64,000 bases of DNA from positions 781,914 through 845,913 of the forward strand of contig VUYV01000122.1 of NCBI GenBank assembly GCA_008711295.1, in the 5' to 3' direction. This DNA is from Anarhynchus alexandrinus (Eukaryota; Chordata; Aves; Charadriiformes; Charadriidae). The position numbers were made by a program, and so were the translations under genes. Shown here piece by piece: positions 37,001-48,990 of this stretch; the first letter of the stretch is position 1, and each line of letters opens with the position of its first letter. A model generated the notes under the pieces. That model made no database searches. It was not told the origin of the DNA and saw nothing but the letters and a program-made list of their open reading frames with translations.

Positions 37001-40000
37001 TAAGCAATACTCTGAATTCTCAGTTCCAATCAACTTTCAAATTCAAGACAGTTCACCATCTACCAGTCTTGGACAGGTAGAACAAATTCTTGTGTGATAT
37101 CCTTTCATTTTTATGAAGGGTTGTTAGAATCAACAAGGGCAGCAAGAACATCAGTAAAGAAAACAAATTCTGAACACTGCTGCTGTGCATCAGGGTAGAT
37201 GGAAAATATGACAATAATCTGGATATTTAAAATGTAGCCAGAGGCATAAACCTACATGAAGTTTTCATTATCACATATTTAAAGGTAATCAAATGCTACT
37301 GTCAATCAGTTTAAGAATATTGTAAAGCTGAGTTAAAAAGACAGGTAAGCTTCTCTAAACCACTTAGGAAAGAAACCCTTCCCGTGATTAACGCTTCTAG
37401 AGACAGAAACCCTTGTTACTTTCAGCTTTTACTTGTGGAGTTTAACAAGGTCACAATCTACTTACAGCAGCAGCTGGTAGGACATTTCTCCTTTTAACAG
37501 TTTCTGGTTTAATTATCACTGTTCTCAGAGATGGTATTTTTCATTGTGGTAGTGCATAAAATAACATACAATGAAAAAAAAGAAAACAAATACTGAAAAG
37601 GACCCACAGAAACAGATGAAGTGGAATAAGTTTATCAGAAGTAAAATAAAGTTTTTTTGTAGCAGAAAATGTAGGGGATTATTTTATGCATACTGCATGC
37701 TAGCACCTCCAACCAGCGCACGTGACTGACTCTCCAAGCCAAAACCAAGACCACAATCCCCTTTAAAGACTTGATTCATTTGAAATAATGGCAGTAGAAG
37801 TAATTCCTCTAGGTACTGCTGACACTTAGTAAGAGGACCAAATATTGAAAACTGTTGAAGAGAACTTTTCAAGAAAAGCCTGCTCTACTTCTTTACTTTT
37901 TCAATGAGAATTGGCATACTTTTCAGTGATGGATACTGCTATTGTCATCCATGCTGATGCAGCAAATTTAACTGAGCATGAATGCTGCCTCTTCCCGCTT
38001 CTGGCTGCCCTATGTATCCAGATCTTCTTGTTTCCTTTATCTTATTCAAAGTCCTCTTAAAATTCAAATCTGCAAAATTCCTTACCAGATGAAAAGGGAA
38101 TTTGTCAACATAAGAAGGAAACACACAAGATGTGTTTGAGTTTACTGAACAGTCGTCATCTATGGACTAACTTTCTAGAGATCCCGTGAATGAATCCCAT
38201 GAACAGCAGTTGAAAATATCTGGTGTTTGTGTCAGCACAGAACCCTGTCATCTTGGAAGTCACTGAGGTCTAATCAGTTCCTGACCACAGACATAGCTAC
38301 ATCATACCATATCAAACTCATCCATGAAATACCGTGGAATATGAGCATTTACCCATTTCCTTTACACTCTGCATCCTTGAGCACATAGCTCACAGCTAAC
38401 ACGTACTGGTTCAGAGAAAGGATAACACTAGAACTTTTGAAAATATTTTTCCTTTTTTTTTTTTTTCTTTTAACAAGCAGCAGCACTGCAGCACTGATGT
38501 TTGGTGAAAGTTTAAGAACTATAAGTAATCACAGATTGCAGTCCTGAAAATCTAAACTGCAAGAACTAGCCTGAGGCTGGAAATTGCTGCAACCACAGTT
38601 TTGGCTGAATGAGCTATCATTTGACCCTAAAGCACCTGTCCAGCCAAAACATATCAAAGAATGGATGACAACAGCTATTTCAGCAGTATTTGCAGAGACA
38701 AGAACGCATCAAGAGTCAATAGTGAAAGTAATAAAAAAGGCTAAACTTTCCATTACAAATAAAAACCAAGAAAACCTTTCTGATCCTGTTTGTACAAGAA
38801 ATGTGTGTAATGCCAAGGTTTAGAAGTGGAGGGGGAAAAATAAACTCCACACATTATGACCAGTCACAACAAAAAAGGATGCCACTATAACCCCCAGAAA
38901 CAGCCTCCAGGAAAATAAGCACATCTTTGTTTTTGTAAATACTTTTGATGCTGCCTTTACACTTTCTTTGAGTATTTCTTATCTCAAGTTATTACCCATC
39001 TCAAAAGCATGCTGGAAAAAAAACTAGAAAACCAACTACTAAAGAGCTCTTTCAAAAGCACATTTGAAATATTATATAATAAGCATTACTCACTCTCGTC
39101 TTGCCTTTTATCATTAGTTAATGATGAGTTGTTGGAATTGAGTGCTCAGGGCAAAGCTTCATACGAAAGCCTTTAAACTTGGTGTTGGCCAGACAACATG
39201 AAAATTTTAGAATTAAAAGGACCGTAAAGTTAGGGGTTTAAGTTATGGTTTTGTATTTCAGGGATCACAATTTTAAGTGTTTGTGAAGAATGTTATTTTA
39301 TTTAGTTTTATCTGAGCAGTGGTTTAGTTGTACTGGATACTGAGATACTGAGGAAACAAAAAGATATCTCCATGCTACATTTTAAAGCAATGGTTAGATT
39401 GCTATATATTTTAGTGTATCACCCATTATAGTTCTGTGTTACTTGTCAGACAACATAGCAGTCTAATTCCTTCTAGATCTAGTGTGTTCTTGGATTCTAC
39501 AATATTAATCAATTAAGAAGAGTGGGATGAAAGACATGTCAAACAGGGTTAACTACGTCCAAGCTTATCCACCTACTGCTGCTGCCACTGGAAGAGGAAC
39601 CACAGTTGCATGGACGCTGAAGAGACTGGTCCTCTGAAATCAACTATCACGCTGTGCTTCAGGTGCTACCTACCTTCTTTTATACTTGTACTCATTGCAA
39701 TTATTAACGACTAGGACATATATCTGTACCACAATCTGAAGGCAGGCCTGAGCTTGCGCTGCAAGCCAGATTTATTTAACCTTCAATATAACCAGCCCCA
39801 AGAACAAAGCTTTGGATGAATTCTAGAGAAGGAAGGAAGCAGCAGCTTGCTGTCACTCTGTCTTTTAGCACAGGGACTACTCGTTCCATACAGGCATATG
39901 GATGTAAGAGGGTAGGCAGGCGGGCTTAGGGATTGCCCTAGATTTAAGGAACAGTCCCACATCTTAACTAGTGGGGGACATTAATGCAGACACTGACTGA

Positions 40001-43000
40001 GGACTGGGTGGGTGCACCACAATGTAGACTTACGCTAGTGCTGGCTACCAAATACGTGGAACACACTAGATTTCATCTGTCGTCCGGTCTGTACTGCACT
40101 GAGCTGCTTTGATGGAAGTTGAAGGTCAAGACAACTACTTGCACTCTTGAACCAACTATTCCTAAACCCCTAAATATATTTTCCCACTAGATCAAAGAAT
40201 TTTGTATCTGCGTGTACAACTTCCAAGTAATACAAACAAGAACACTCCCTAGCTCACTGCCTTTCCACTTGTTACCCTGTTTGTTTTTTGGGGAAAACAT
40301 GGCAAATAATAAACACCAATTAAAAAATATACACCTTGAGCATTCAACTACTGCTTGATTTGTTTCCATCAAACATCAGTGTATCCCATAACCTAGCTTC
40401 CTTGCATGTGACCTGCAAATTTTCTTTTACCTTGGGAAAATATTTTCTTATAGTCAAATCTACAGTGCCTTTCAAACAGGGAACATTGGTCCAATATGTA
40501 TATAATGAAAAAAAATCTCTGATATGCAAACAGCTGTGACCTTAATACATTGCAAACCCACAAGAATCATTGCAATTAAAAACTTTATAAAACTGCTGCA
40601 TTAAAGTGGCTACAAATTATTTACTCAATTTCATTAACAAAAGAGAATTTGTGCAACACAGCCAAAATACCCTCTGAGAAAAAGACAGCATGCTGTGTCT
40701 GATCATGGCCAATGAGCCCTTTTAACAAGGAAGGGGAAAAAAGTAGAAAGTAAACAAAAAGTGCCATGACTGAGCCTGGAAATCTTACCGATGGAAAGTG
40801 ATCACGTTTGAAAAGGGCTGTGGTAGAGAAACCATCATTAAGCAATGCCTACGTGGCATCAGGACACATTAGGAGCTAGCAACGTGGAATTAAATTCTGA
40901 GAAGGAACTTTAAACACAGAGTACATCATGCTCTTTATTTTTTACTCTGTTATTTACAGATTTATTGTCAATTTTTTCCTACAGCTAGTTGTCAGCTAAC
41001 TCTGGAATAACCTACACTGCTATCAAGCACCATGGAGGTCACTCCCACACATTTGATTACCTCCGCACTTGATTCATAGGAGTGTTGCTAGACATATACT
41101 GAAAGCTGCCGTGAACAATCTGTTCATTTCTAAGACAGATGTCTGTTAAAAAATGCTTTTGGACTCTGGAAGCTACAAGAAGCTAACTAAATTTTATGGT
41201 AATAGTATGACTTCCAGAATAGCAGTTCTACACTTTAAATATTGGGTCTTAGGAAAAGGTAGGTATTGTTCAGAATAAGTCAGCAATCTGAAACATTGGC
41301 AATAATTTTATACGTGGTGTTGCTAAGGGAAAGGCTATGATGGAAACTCATAAATTCACAAGAAAAAAATGTTGCTTGTAAAGCCTCATATGTGGAATAA
41401 AGAATATATCTTTTCTGACTCTAGCTACAGGAACTCTGAAAGAACTTTGATAGGGAAGAAAACCAACATTATTAAATTTGCTACAGGTTACCCAATATAC
41501 TACATACTTTCTACTTGAATAAAGCAAAGCAGCCTCAAAGCTTGCTGCTAGGAAAAAAACAGTTACTACTTGCTCTGGTTGTTATACAAATACCTAAACC
41601 TACATCTTTAATTTAAGGTCACTATACACTAACAAAGAGGAAGAGACCCTGCCCTCAAAGGTGTAATAAGTATATAAGGCAAAGCAGAGAAGGAGAAGGG
41701 AAAACTTAGATCCTCCAAGCCACAGGCAGCATACAGAAGCTGAGAAAGATTGCTGGTCATGTTTCCAAAAGTGTTTATTTGCCAAAATGGAAACCACACC
41801 TGAAAACTGTCTCCCTAGACATCCAGAGAGGTAAGGGTTCCTAAAAGGCAATCTAATCCCCACCCCCATGCTGAAAACACATAGAAGCCTATGAAAACCC
41901 CTGAACATTCATTCTCTCTGGACCACAATTTTATGAGGGACAGATGCAAGAGCACTAGTTACTGAAAACAGACAATGGACTTTTTTCTTAAAGAAGCAAC
42001 CAAAGCCCTCACAAGCTTTTACCTGATGGTCAAGGATCACATCTGAGAAACTAAAAATGTACAGTTGGAGTCTTTTAGACTGAAGATGGCATTGAACATT
42101 AAGTCATTGAGAGAGGATTTTTTTTAATGCTGATTTAATGTTTGAACAAGGGAAATGTTACATAAGTATGGCTAAGCACTACTAAAAACAGGTGAGACGT
42201 GAATACCTCCTGCAAGGATCTTTTCGTTTATGAGACAGAGAAAGACTGGTTACTCAGAAAACTTAAACCTGGCTTTGGATACTGGTAGGGCTTAGCTGCT
42301 CTAGCTGAGGTAGCTCAGGACATGAACAAAAGTAGAAATCTACCCATCTTGTGAGCTTTCCAGTATCCAAGTCTAGACATCTAAAATTCACTAAATGCTG
42401 TTTTATGGTCTTTCTTAAGTCTTTCTTAAGCATTTAGCTTGATTACGTGTCTCTCGTCTCTCAGTACCCAGGCATTTTTGAAAATTATAGTCCGTCTTAT
42501 TTGCCATAGGTTACATAAGAGGCCTTTGACTGAAAGAGAAATTAAAACAGCATTTCATGAATCCTAAGCCAGTACCTTAAGCATAAAATTCTTTTTCTGT
42601 AATTACCAGTTTCCTCTGAGCCAGTTTCTTACTTTGGTAAGTAAGTATGGTCTCTTACTGTGAGGTCATTCTGCTACTGAAACCTAATGTACTTGAAAGT
42701 GAATTAAGACGATCTCTTTTCTCGTCCTGCAGTGTTCTTTTAGATGTTCTTCTGAGCTCCTTTGAAGACATCTATGTTCCTTCTTCATTCCTCAGTTCTT
42801 TTCCCAGATATGGCTTCTGCCTCCTTTGTCTCTTTGAAATGCCCACCTTCTTCTACAGAGAGAAGCAGCCTACTGAAATCTTCCCTCTTGATGTTATTCG
42901 AGGGCCTTTCTGACACTCATTACACAAAACCTTGAGTCCTTCAGAAATCTTCAGTGAAACCATGAAAAAGGGAAGACAGTAACAAGGAGTACAGAGACTT

Positions 43001-43712
43001 CCAGATGATGCCAGGAGCAAGATTAAAATGACATCTTTCCACTACAAAATGGGTTAAATGGAGTTTGGAAAGAAGCAAACTTTACCTATAAAGTAGCGAG
43101 TCAGGAAAGGTAGAGAATGCCAGGGCCTAATTCCAAGTCTATGCATTTGAACTTAAGTTACTTAAGACTAGATTGGTAGGGTGGGAATTCTTGGTTCTCA
43201 TCAAGTGTCCTATCACTCTCCCCACAAAACGTGGCCTTCCCAAAAGCACCTGATTAGACTTAAAGAATAATTGCGTGAGCCTATCACTTTCACAAGCTAG
43301 CTAAGCAGTTCACTTGCATATTACCCTCCCAAGGAAAGAGACTTTCATGTTGATGACATTGCTTTTGTTCTGAGTTTCTTAGAAGAAATGTTGCATTTAA
43401 AGTTTGCAGCATGTCTTTCTTTAGATCAGAATTGAAGAATTCTGCTCCTGATGTACTGTAAAAACACACTGTAAATCACACCATTATGCAAAGCCCATTG
43501 GTGACCTTCCTCTCATGCACCACATCCACTAGTGTACCCTGCTGAGACAGGAGCACTCTCACAGTTCTGGAGAGACAGGTTCGATGATCAGAGGTTCTAT
43601 AATCTCCTTTAATCATCAACATCAGAATCGGTGACTCAGAGGTATATTCAGAGGAAGAAGCTGTGGGGGAGTTCCTTTAAAAAGAGCAAGCCAAATAGAG
43701 TAAGCAAAGCAC
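28018..43712. other. Long intronic stretch without recognised elements
   Basis: About 15.7 kb of AT-rich sequence with no transposon family, RNA gene or coding exon that I can identify on either strand. It has a T14 run at 38453-38466 and a small tandem GTCTGTACAAAAATG repeat near 32624-32651. The segments 28500-28780 and 32290-32470 are low in simple repeats and carry homeodomain-like TAATTA/ATTA words. Repeat-poor DNA of this kind inside a neural adhesion gene may hold conserved regulatory elements, but conservation cannot be judged from one sequence. Confidence 0.5.
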
Positions 43713-43900
43713 AAAACTAATTAAACTTGATGCAACAAAAAACTAAAGCATTTTTGATGCAATTTATTAAGGAGAAAAAGCTGTGAAATTAACAGCAATC
43801 AAAAACTAATTAAAGTTGATGCAATAGGAGCAGCCAAAGAATGCCTGATAACATTTATTGAACCAAAGAAACATGGCTGTCAAGTTAAAAGAAATCAACC
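43713..43900. repeat. Diverged tandem duplication, about 89-bp period
   Basis: AAAACTAATTAAACTTGATG at 43713 recurs as AAAACTAATTAAAGTTGATG at 43802. The following words also pair in order (TGATGCAATTTATT with TGATAACATTTATT; AAGCTGTGAAATTAA with ATGGCTGTCAAGTTAA; CAGCAATC with AGAAATC). The two units differ by many substitutions and small indels, so the duplication is old. Confidence 0.8.
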
Positions 43901-46900
43901 AAACTCTGTTTTTGAATAGTAACGCAAAGATAATTATTCTCCCGGTGACACTTACAGAATAAGATTCAAGTCATTACCTCAAAAGACAAAAGGACTGACA
44001 TGCTGTGTTTAACTGCCTGTGAAAAAAAGGGTCTTAATACAGAAACTTTATAAGTAATTCCTAGGTCTTGCATATAAACAAATATGACTCATCAATCAAA
44101 AACAATGCACTATTATTGTTATATCAGTTACTTCTGTAAACTAATATTTGACATTTAGGAGAATACCTTGTCTAACAGGGTACTTACAAGCCAGAGACTC
44201 CTGGTGTTCTCATCCTAGCTTTGAAACTCATTGCCTCAGCGCCTTGGGCAAGTAATTAACATCTAGGAGTCCATTTGTTTTAGGATTAGGATGCAAAACT
44301 CAATTCCTGATGTCAAGCACCATTTAAAGTATGGCCAACTGCCAGAAATTCTTTTCTTAGGGAAAGTCTTGGTGGTAAATACAGAAGTGGGTCTGTCTGT
44401 AGTGAGCTTAAGGCACTTGTATTTCCCCTATGTAGTTGTATATCTTTGCTACCATGGTCTCAGCTTTATAAAAATAATACAGACAAAAACAGATGTTCAC
44501 AAGGGGGATAGTAAAAATGAACATATAAAAACTATTGTCAAAAGATACAAAAGCACGTTAAAAGCTTACTGTCTAACTAAAAGTACATCTTGTAACTCCT
44601 GTAGGAAGGGTCAAAGACAGGGCCCCAGTTAGGTGAATCTCATCCAAAATACTCAACTTCCAGCACCTTTATTCTGGAATCATGGTTTAAATCCAATGAC
44701 TGGGAAGAATTCCCTGAAATCTCCAACATTATCATCACCCTACTAAATCACCGTCACAAGGCATCCATTCCCACACTGAACAAATAAAAGTCTGTCTTAT
44801 AAAACATGTTGCCTTAGCCAAACATAGCACAGATCCCAAGCAAACTATCAGATTTGTTTTATTTTAATCTCGCAAAGACAACCTCCTCAGATGAGAAGTA
44901 AAGTTTTCCATACTTCATTTCAATGCTTCTAAGTTCCACTACCTGTTCTAATAAATAAAAAAAACCCAAACCAACAAAACCTCTACCTGTCTCTGGTGTA
45001 CAGTACATCAAAAATTGACTGCTGAAGCCCATTATTCAATTCCGAAGAGCTGCACTCTGGTATTACTGACATGCCTAAGGAAGATTTCCATGTCACATTA
45101 CTCCACTTTTTCATAAACCTGGCATTGTTTTTAAGCATAAGATAGTAAGTTAGTCTGTTTAACAGTGTTGATTTTCTTCTTTACTGAATTTTTACCCCCA
45201 AGGAATTTTTAGCAGTGGGAGAGATTCTCATTACTTGCACAATCTTTCAGCTCTACTTCTTTTTTTAAAAAAATGCTCACCCTTACGTGGTCAAAATACC
45301 CATTTTGCTTGAAGAGACAGTTTACATTATTAACATGGATATTTAACAGATCATTTTTTTCTAGAAATTGCTTAAAATTTCTGAACAAAAGTTTTCTCCT
45401 TCTTCATTTTATCTTCCTTAAAGTGAGTCAAAATTTTAAAATCCTTTTTACCTTGGGAATAAATACTGGCTTGCAGTGAGCACTTGCTTGTGTTCACTCC
45501 AACAGCAGATCAATAAAGTGCCAGTCGAGCTCCAGTAAAGAGAACATTTTCACCTTTGCATATTATAGACTTCTGCAGCCTGGTGCAGAACCTCATTACA
45601 CCTAGAATTGTGGGACCAAATTTGCTCCTTACATAAGCAAGTTAATGTTACTGAAGTGGACAGAGTTGTATCTGCTACGTCATGCCATGATTTGACCTGT
45701 TACAGGCAAAACCTGTCTATTAGGCAATTGTTGGTATGTATTTGTGCTTAGGATTGAGCCTAGAGTTTAACCTGTTATAATTTTATTTATTGAACACACA
45801 GGAAGTTTTCAAAATGCTAGTTATTCATTAATTTTTAGTTAGTTGTTCAGCAAAGAGCTACTGAAACCTGAACGCCCAAGAAGTCATACCCATCCTGGTT
45901 TTACCACAGTAATTAATTTGTCCCTTTGACAAAAATTCTCAGTTTCCTTCTATCCTTTCCTGCTAGGTAAGAAACAAATGGGACTTACCCTTCCGGTCTG
46001 GAGCCCTGCATGAGTTGACTAGCTGCCTCATTCTCCTATCTCAGCTGCCTGGTCAGTCCCTGCCTCTTCGAGTGGAGAAGAACAAAATTCTACCTGCCTT
46101 TCTTGCAGTAGCAGAATAAATTTAAATATTTTTTTTTCCTACTCCTAATACCCATGAATTGATATATATTTGATACTCATACTTTCTGTCAAATAGGTTG
46201 GAACTGTACAACAGATTCAAATATTAATGTGGGAGCATTTGGAAGAAAAGAACGTGAGTTAACCAATGCTGCAATCATATATGCTACTATTCACTAGAAA
46301 TACTGGCTAAAAATTATTTTTCTTCCAACATTTCAGATTAATTACACACACTCACAAAATTCCAGAGCAACTCTGAAAAAAACACACAGACAGTACACAT
46401 CTTGCAGGAACATGACTTGAAAATACCTGTTCATTTTGAACTACCACAGAAGGGAAAACCATTGAAGATTCTCAGATCGTATTGTTGCCAGTACCACATA
46501 AATTACACCAATTCAATTTCTATTACCCTCTATTCCAGGCCTATTAAATCTTTCCTAATAGGTCTCCTTCATGTCATGCCCATATAGTGAGATGCAAGGC
46601 CCTTTTTATCATAAGTTAAACGGTGGTAATGGGGGGATGGTTGAGCAACATACTGCTCTCAGACAAGGAGAATAATTTCCATATTTTAAAATAAGAAATT
46701 AATCCTTATCGCCTCTATTACACCTTGAATGACAATTCTGATATACTGTTCCTTGATCAGTTTGACATAAAAAACCCCCCTGTTTATTGTTGGTAGTTAG
46801 AAGAAGCAGGAACTCGCTACAGAATATGACTGGCTGAATATCTTTCTTCAAAACTGTTGCAAAGCACATAAAACGAATAAGAACATTTTCATATCACTAC

Positions 46901-48189
46901 CATTTGCTCTTTGCCTTTGCTATTCTCTCCCAGATTTGAGAACATAAACATAGATGTAGGCTATTTAACTATTAGGAGAAAGGGGAAGATTCTGCCACAA
47001 TCTGAAAGACATAATCTATATTAATCGGGGTGTGATTTTATCAGCAAAATGGGTTTGTTACTGACCAGTGTGAAAGCCATCCTCTTGGGAAGCTGCAATT
47101 CACTGATAGATTGCATACAGACCCCTTAACTTACTTCATTACAAATTGACAACATCATTGCCAGCACATTTTGTTAAACACAGATGAACTGCACCTCTTA
47201 AATTCTTCAGCAGCGAGGCTGCTGACATTTTTTGGACAGTAAATCCTCTCATTTTTTAAAAAGAAATGATATACGCTTTAGGACACATCGATCTGGAGGA
47301 TGAGTCCAAGCTCATCCAGGCTTAAAAATCTGGGAAATAGCACAAGCTGACCTGAGTTGCATTAGCTTTTCTGAATTCTTCTATAGGCTCTTAAAAGAAG
47401 TGGTTCAAACATAACATGATAGGAAAGCGTTTATGACTGTCATTGGGAGCCTCAGCATTGTGTGTTGATGTGGCACTGCATCATCTTGTAGTGATGAACT
47501 CCAGCTCCAGTAGCAGAGACAGAACAGCAAGAAATATGTTTGGAATGAGCTTTTCTTACATCACCTTAACTAGAAAACAGTCAGACAGAGAATAATGTGA
47601 GTGATGAACCAAGGACATAGTGTGCAAGACTGGGTAAAATATGTCTTTCTGCTTAGCACACTTTCATCTAGAAATGGGTGAAAGTATGCACCTCCGTGGT
47701 AACTTCAATACTCAAACCAAGCTGGATTTTGAAAGTCTAACATTACAAAAGTGAGCTATTTTACACAAAGCCACAACGCGTTTTAGATCATCATTTTAAT
47801 TTCCTCAGAGGTTAGAAGAGTTCGGCAAAAGAGCGAGGCATCAAAACAAAGATACATCTTGTTTATCTTCCCTCCTATTTTAAAGCACAGATGTGACCAA
47901 GGTCCTAATTTTTAATGAGCAAAGGAAGAAATAGTTAAAGAACTTGTAAACTGTACCTTTCTTTCTCCCTACTGTGCTGCTTTCTTTCTGAAAATAAGCA
48001 GAAAAAGCCTTAAGATGCCCCAGTGAAGAAGCAGCAGCCATCTTTTCTGCTTCTGTTTCTACTAGGAATGAATCCCACCACAAAATGACAGAAAAGGAAT
48101 CTGAAACGATCCAGCTATACTACTGTCAAACCTTTTCACAACACAAAGTAATGCTATTTAGCAACACAATCCCTTGTAACGCTATCCCT
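43901..48189. other. Intronic stretch, nothing recognised
   Basis: AT-rich sequence with simple A/T runs only. The plus-strand 113-codon frame at 44291-44632 has no family features and no codon pattern I would trust. Confidence 0.55.
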
Positions 48190-48990
48190 TCACTGTCTTT
48201 GGACAGGCATTCACAGGTGTGCCTTAGCCCTCTTGCCAAAGAAGCTTTCTTCTTCCATTTGAGTTTTTCCAGAAGCTCCTTGCTCATCCATGCAGGTTTC
48301 CTGCCTCCTTTGCTTGATTTCTGACTCTTAGAGATGCACTGTTCTTGAGCTTGGAGGAAGTGGTGCTTGAATATTAACCACTAGAGTCTTAGTCCATGGG
48401 ATTTCTCCAAGTAGGTCTTTGAAGAGGCCAAAGTTAGCTCTCCTGAAGTCCAGGGTTCTAATTCTACTTTTTGCCCTGCTTCTTCCACGCAGGATCCTGA
48501 ACTCCACCATCTCATGGTCACTGCAGCCAAGGCTACCCCCAACCTTCAAATCCCCAACTAGTCCTTCTTTGTTTGTCAGCACAAGGTCCAGCGGTGCACC
48601 TCTCCTCATTGGGTCCTCCACCCCCTGTGTCAAGAAGTTATTATCAATGCTCTGCAGAAAGCTCCTGGACTGTGCATGCCTGGCTCTGTTGCCTTTCCAG
48701 CAAATATCAGGGTGGTTGAAGTCCCCCACGTGAACCAAGACCTGTGATTGTGAGGCTATTTCCAGCTGTCTGTAGAAGGCCTCATCGACTTCCTCTTCCT
48801 GATCCGGTGGTCTGTAGTGAACACCCCCAACAGCGTCACCCATATTAGCCTGCCCCTTAATTCTTATCCATAAGCTCTCAACACATTCTTCATCTGCCCC
48901 TAGGCAGAGCAGAAGATCCTTGGCAGCTACAAGGAACTGGAACCCATGAAGTTTCTCAAATGCTTTTCTAAGAACTAGTGAATAGAGGCT
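48190..48990 (-). mobile_element. CR1 LINE internal fragment, endonuclease region
   Basis: On the minus strand the CR1 ORF2 endonuclease C-terminal half is readable: EKLHGFQFLVAAKDLLL, ESLWIRIKGQAN, VGGVHYRPPDQEEEVDEAFY, then GDFNHPDICW (48726-48697), TNKEGLVGDLKVGGSLG and CSDHEMVEF. The G-D-F-N and S-D-H motifs are the catalytic signatures of the APE-like endonuclease family. The frame is open from a TAG near 49004 to 48328. Past the stop, homology continues in another frame (KPAWMSKELLEKLKWKKK, about 48300-48245), showing a frameshift near 48350-48370. There is no 3' tail, so this is an internal piece in the CADM2 sense orientation. End positions are approximate. Confidence 0.9.

Noticed and set aside
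48328..48843. 171-codon minus-strand open frame, the second longest in the window, as a host gene
   Set aside because: Its G-D-F-N-H-P-D-I-C-W and C-S-D-H-E motifs identify it as CR1 ORF2 endonuclease, and the homology continues past its stop in another frame.
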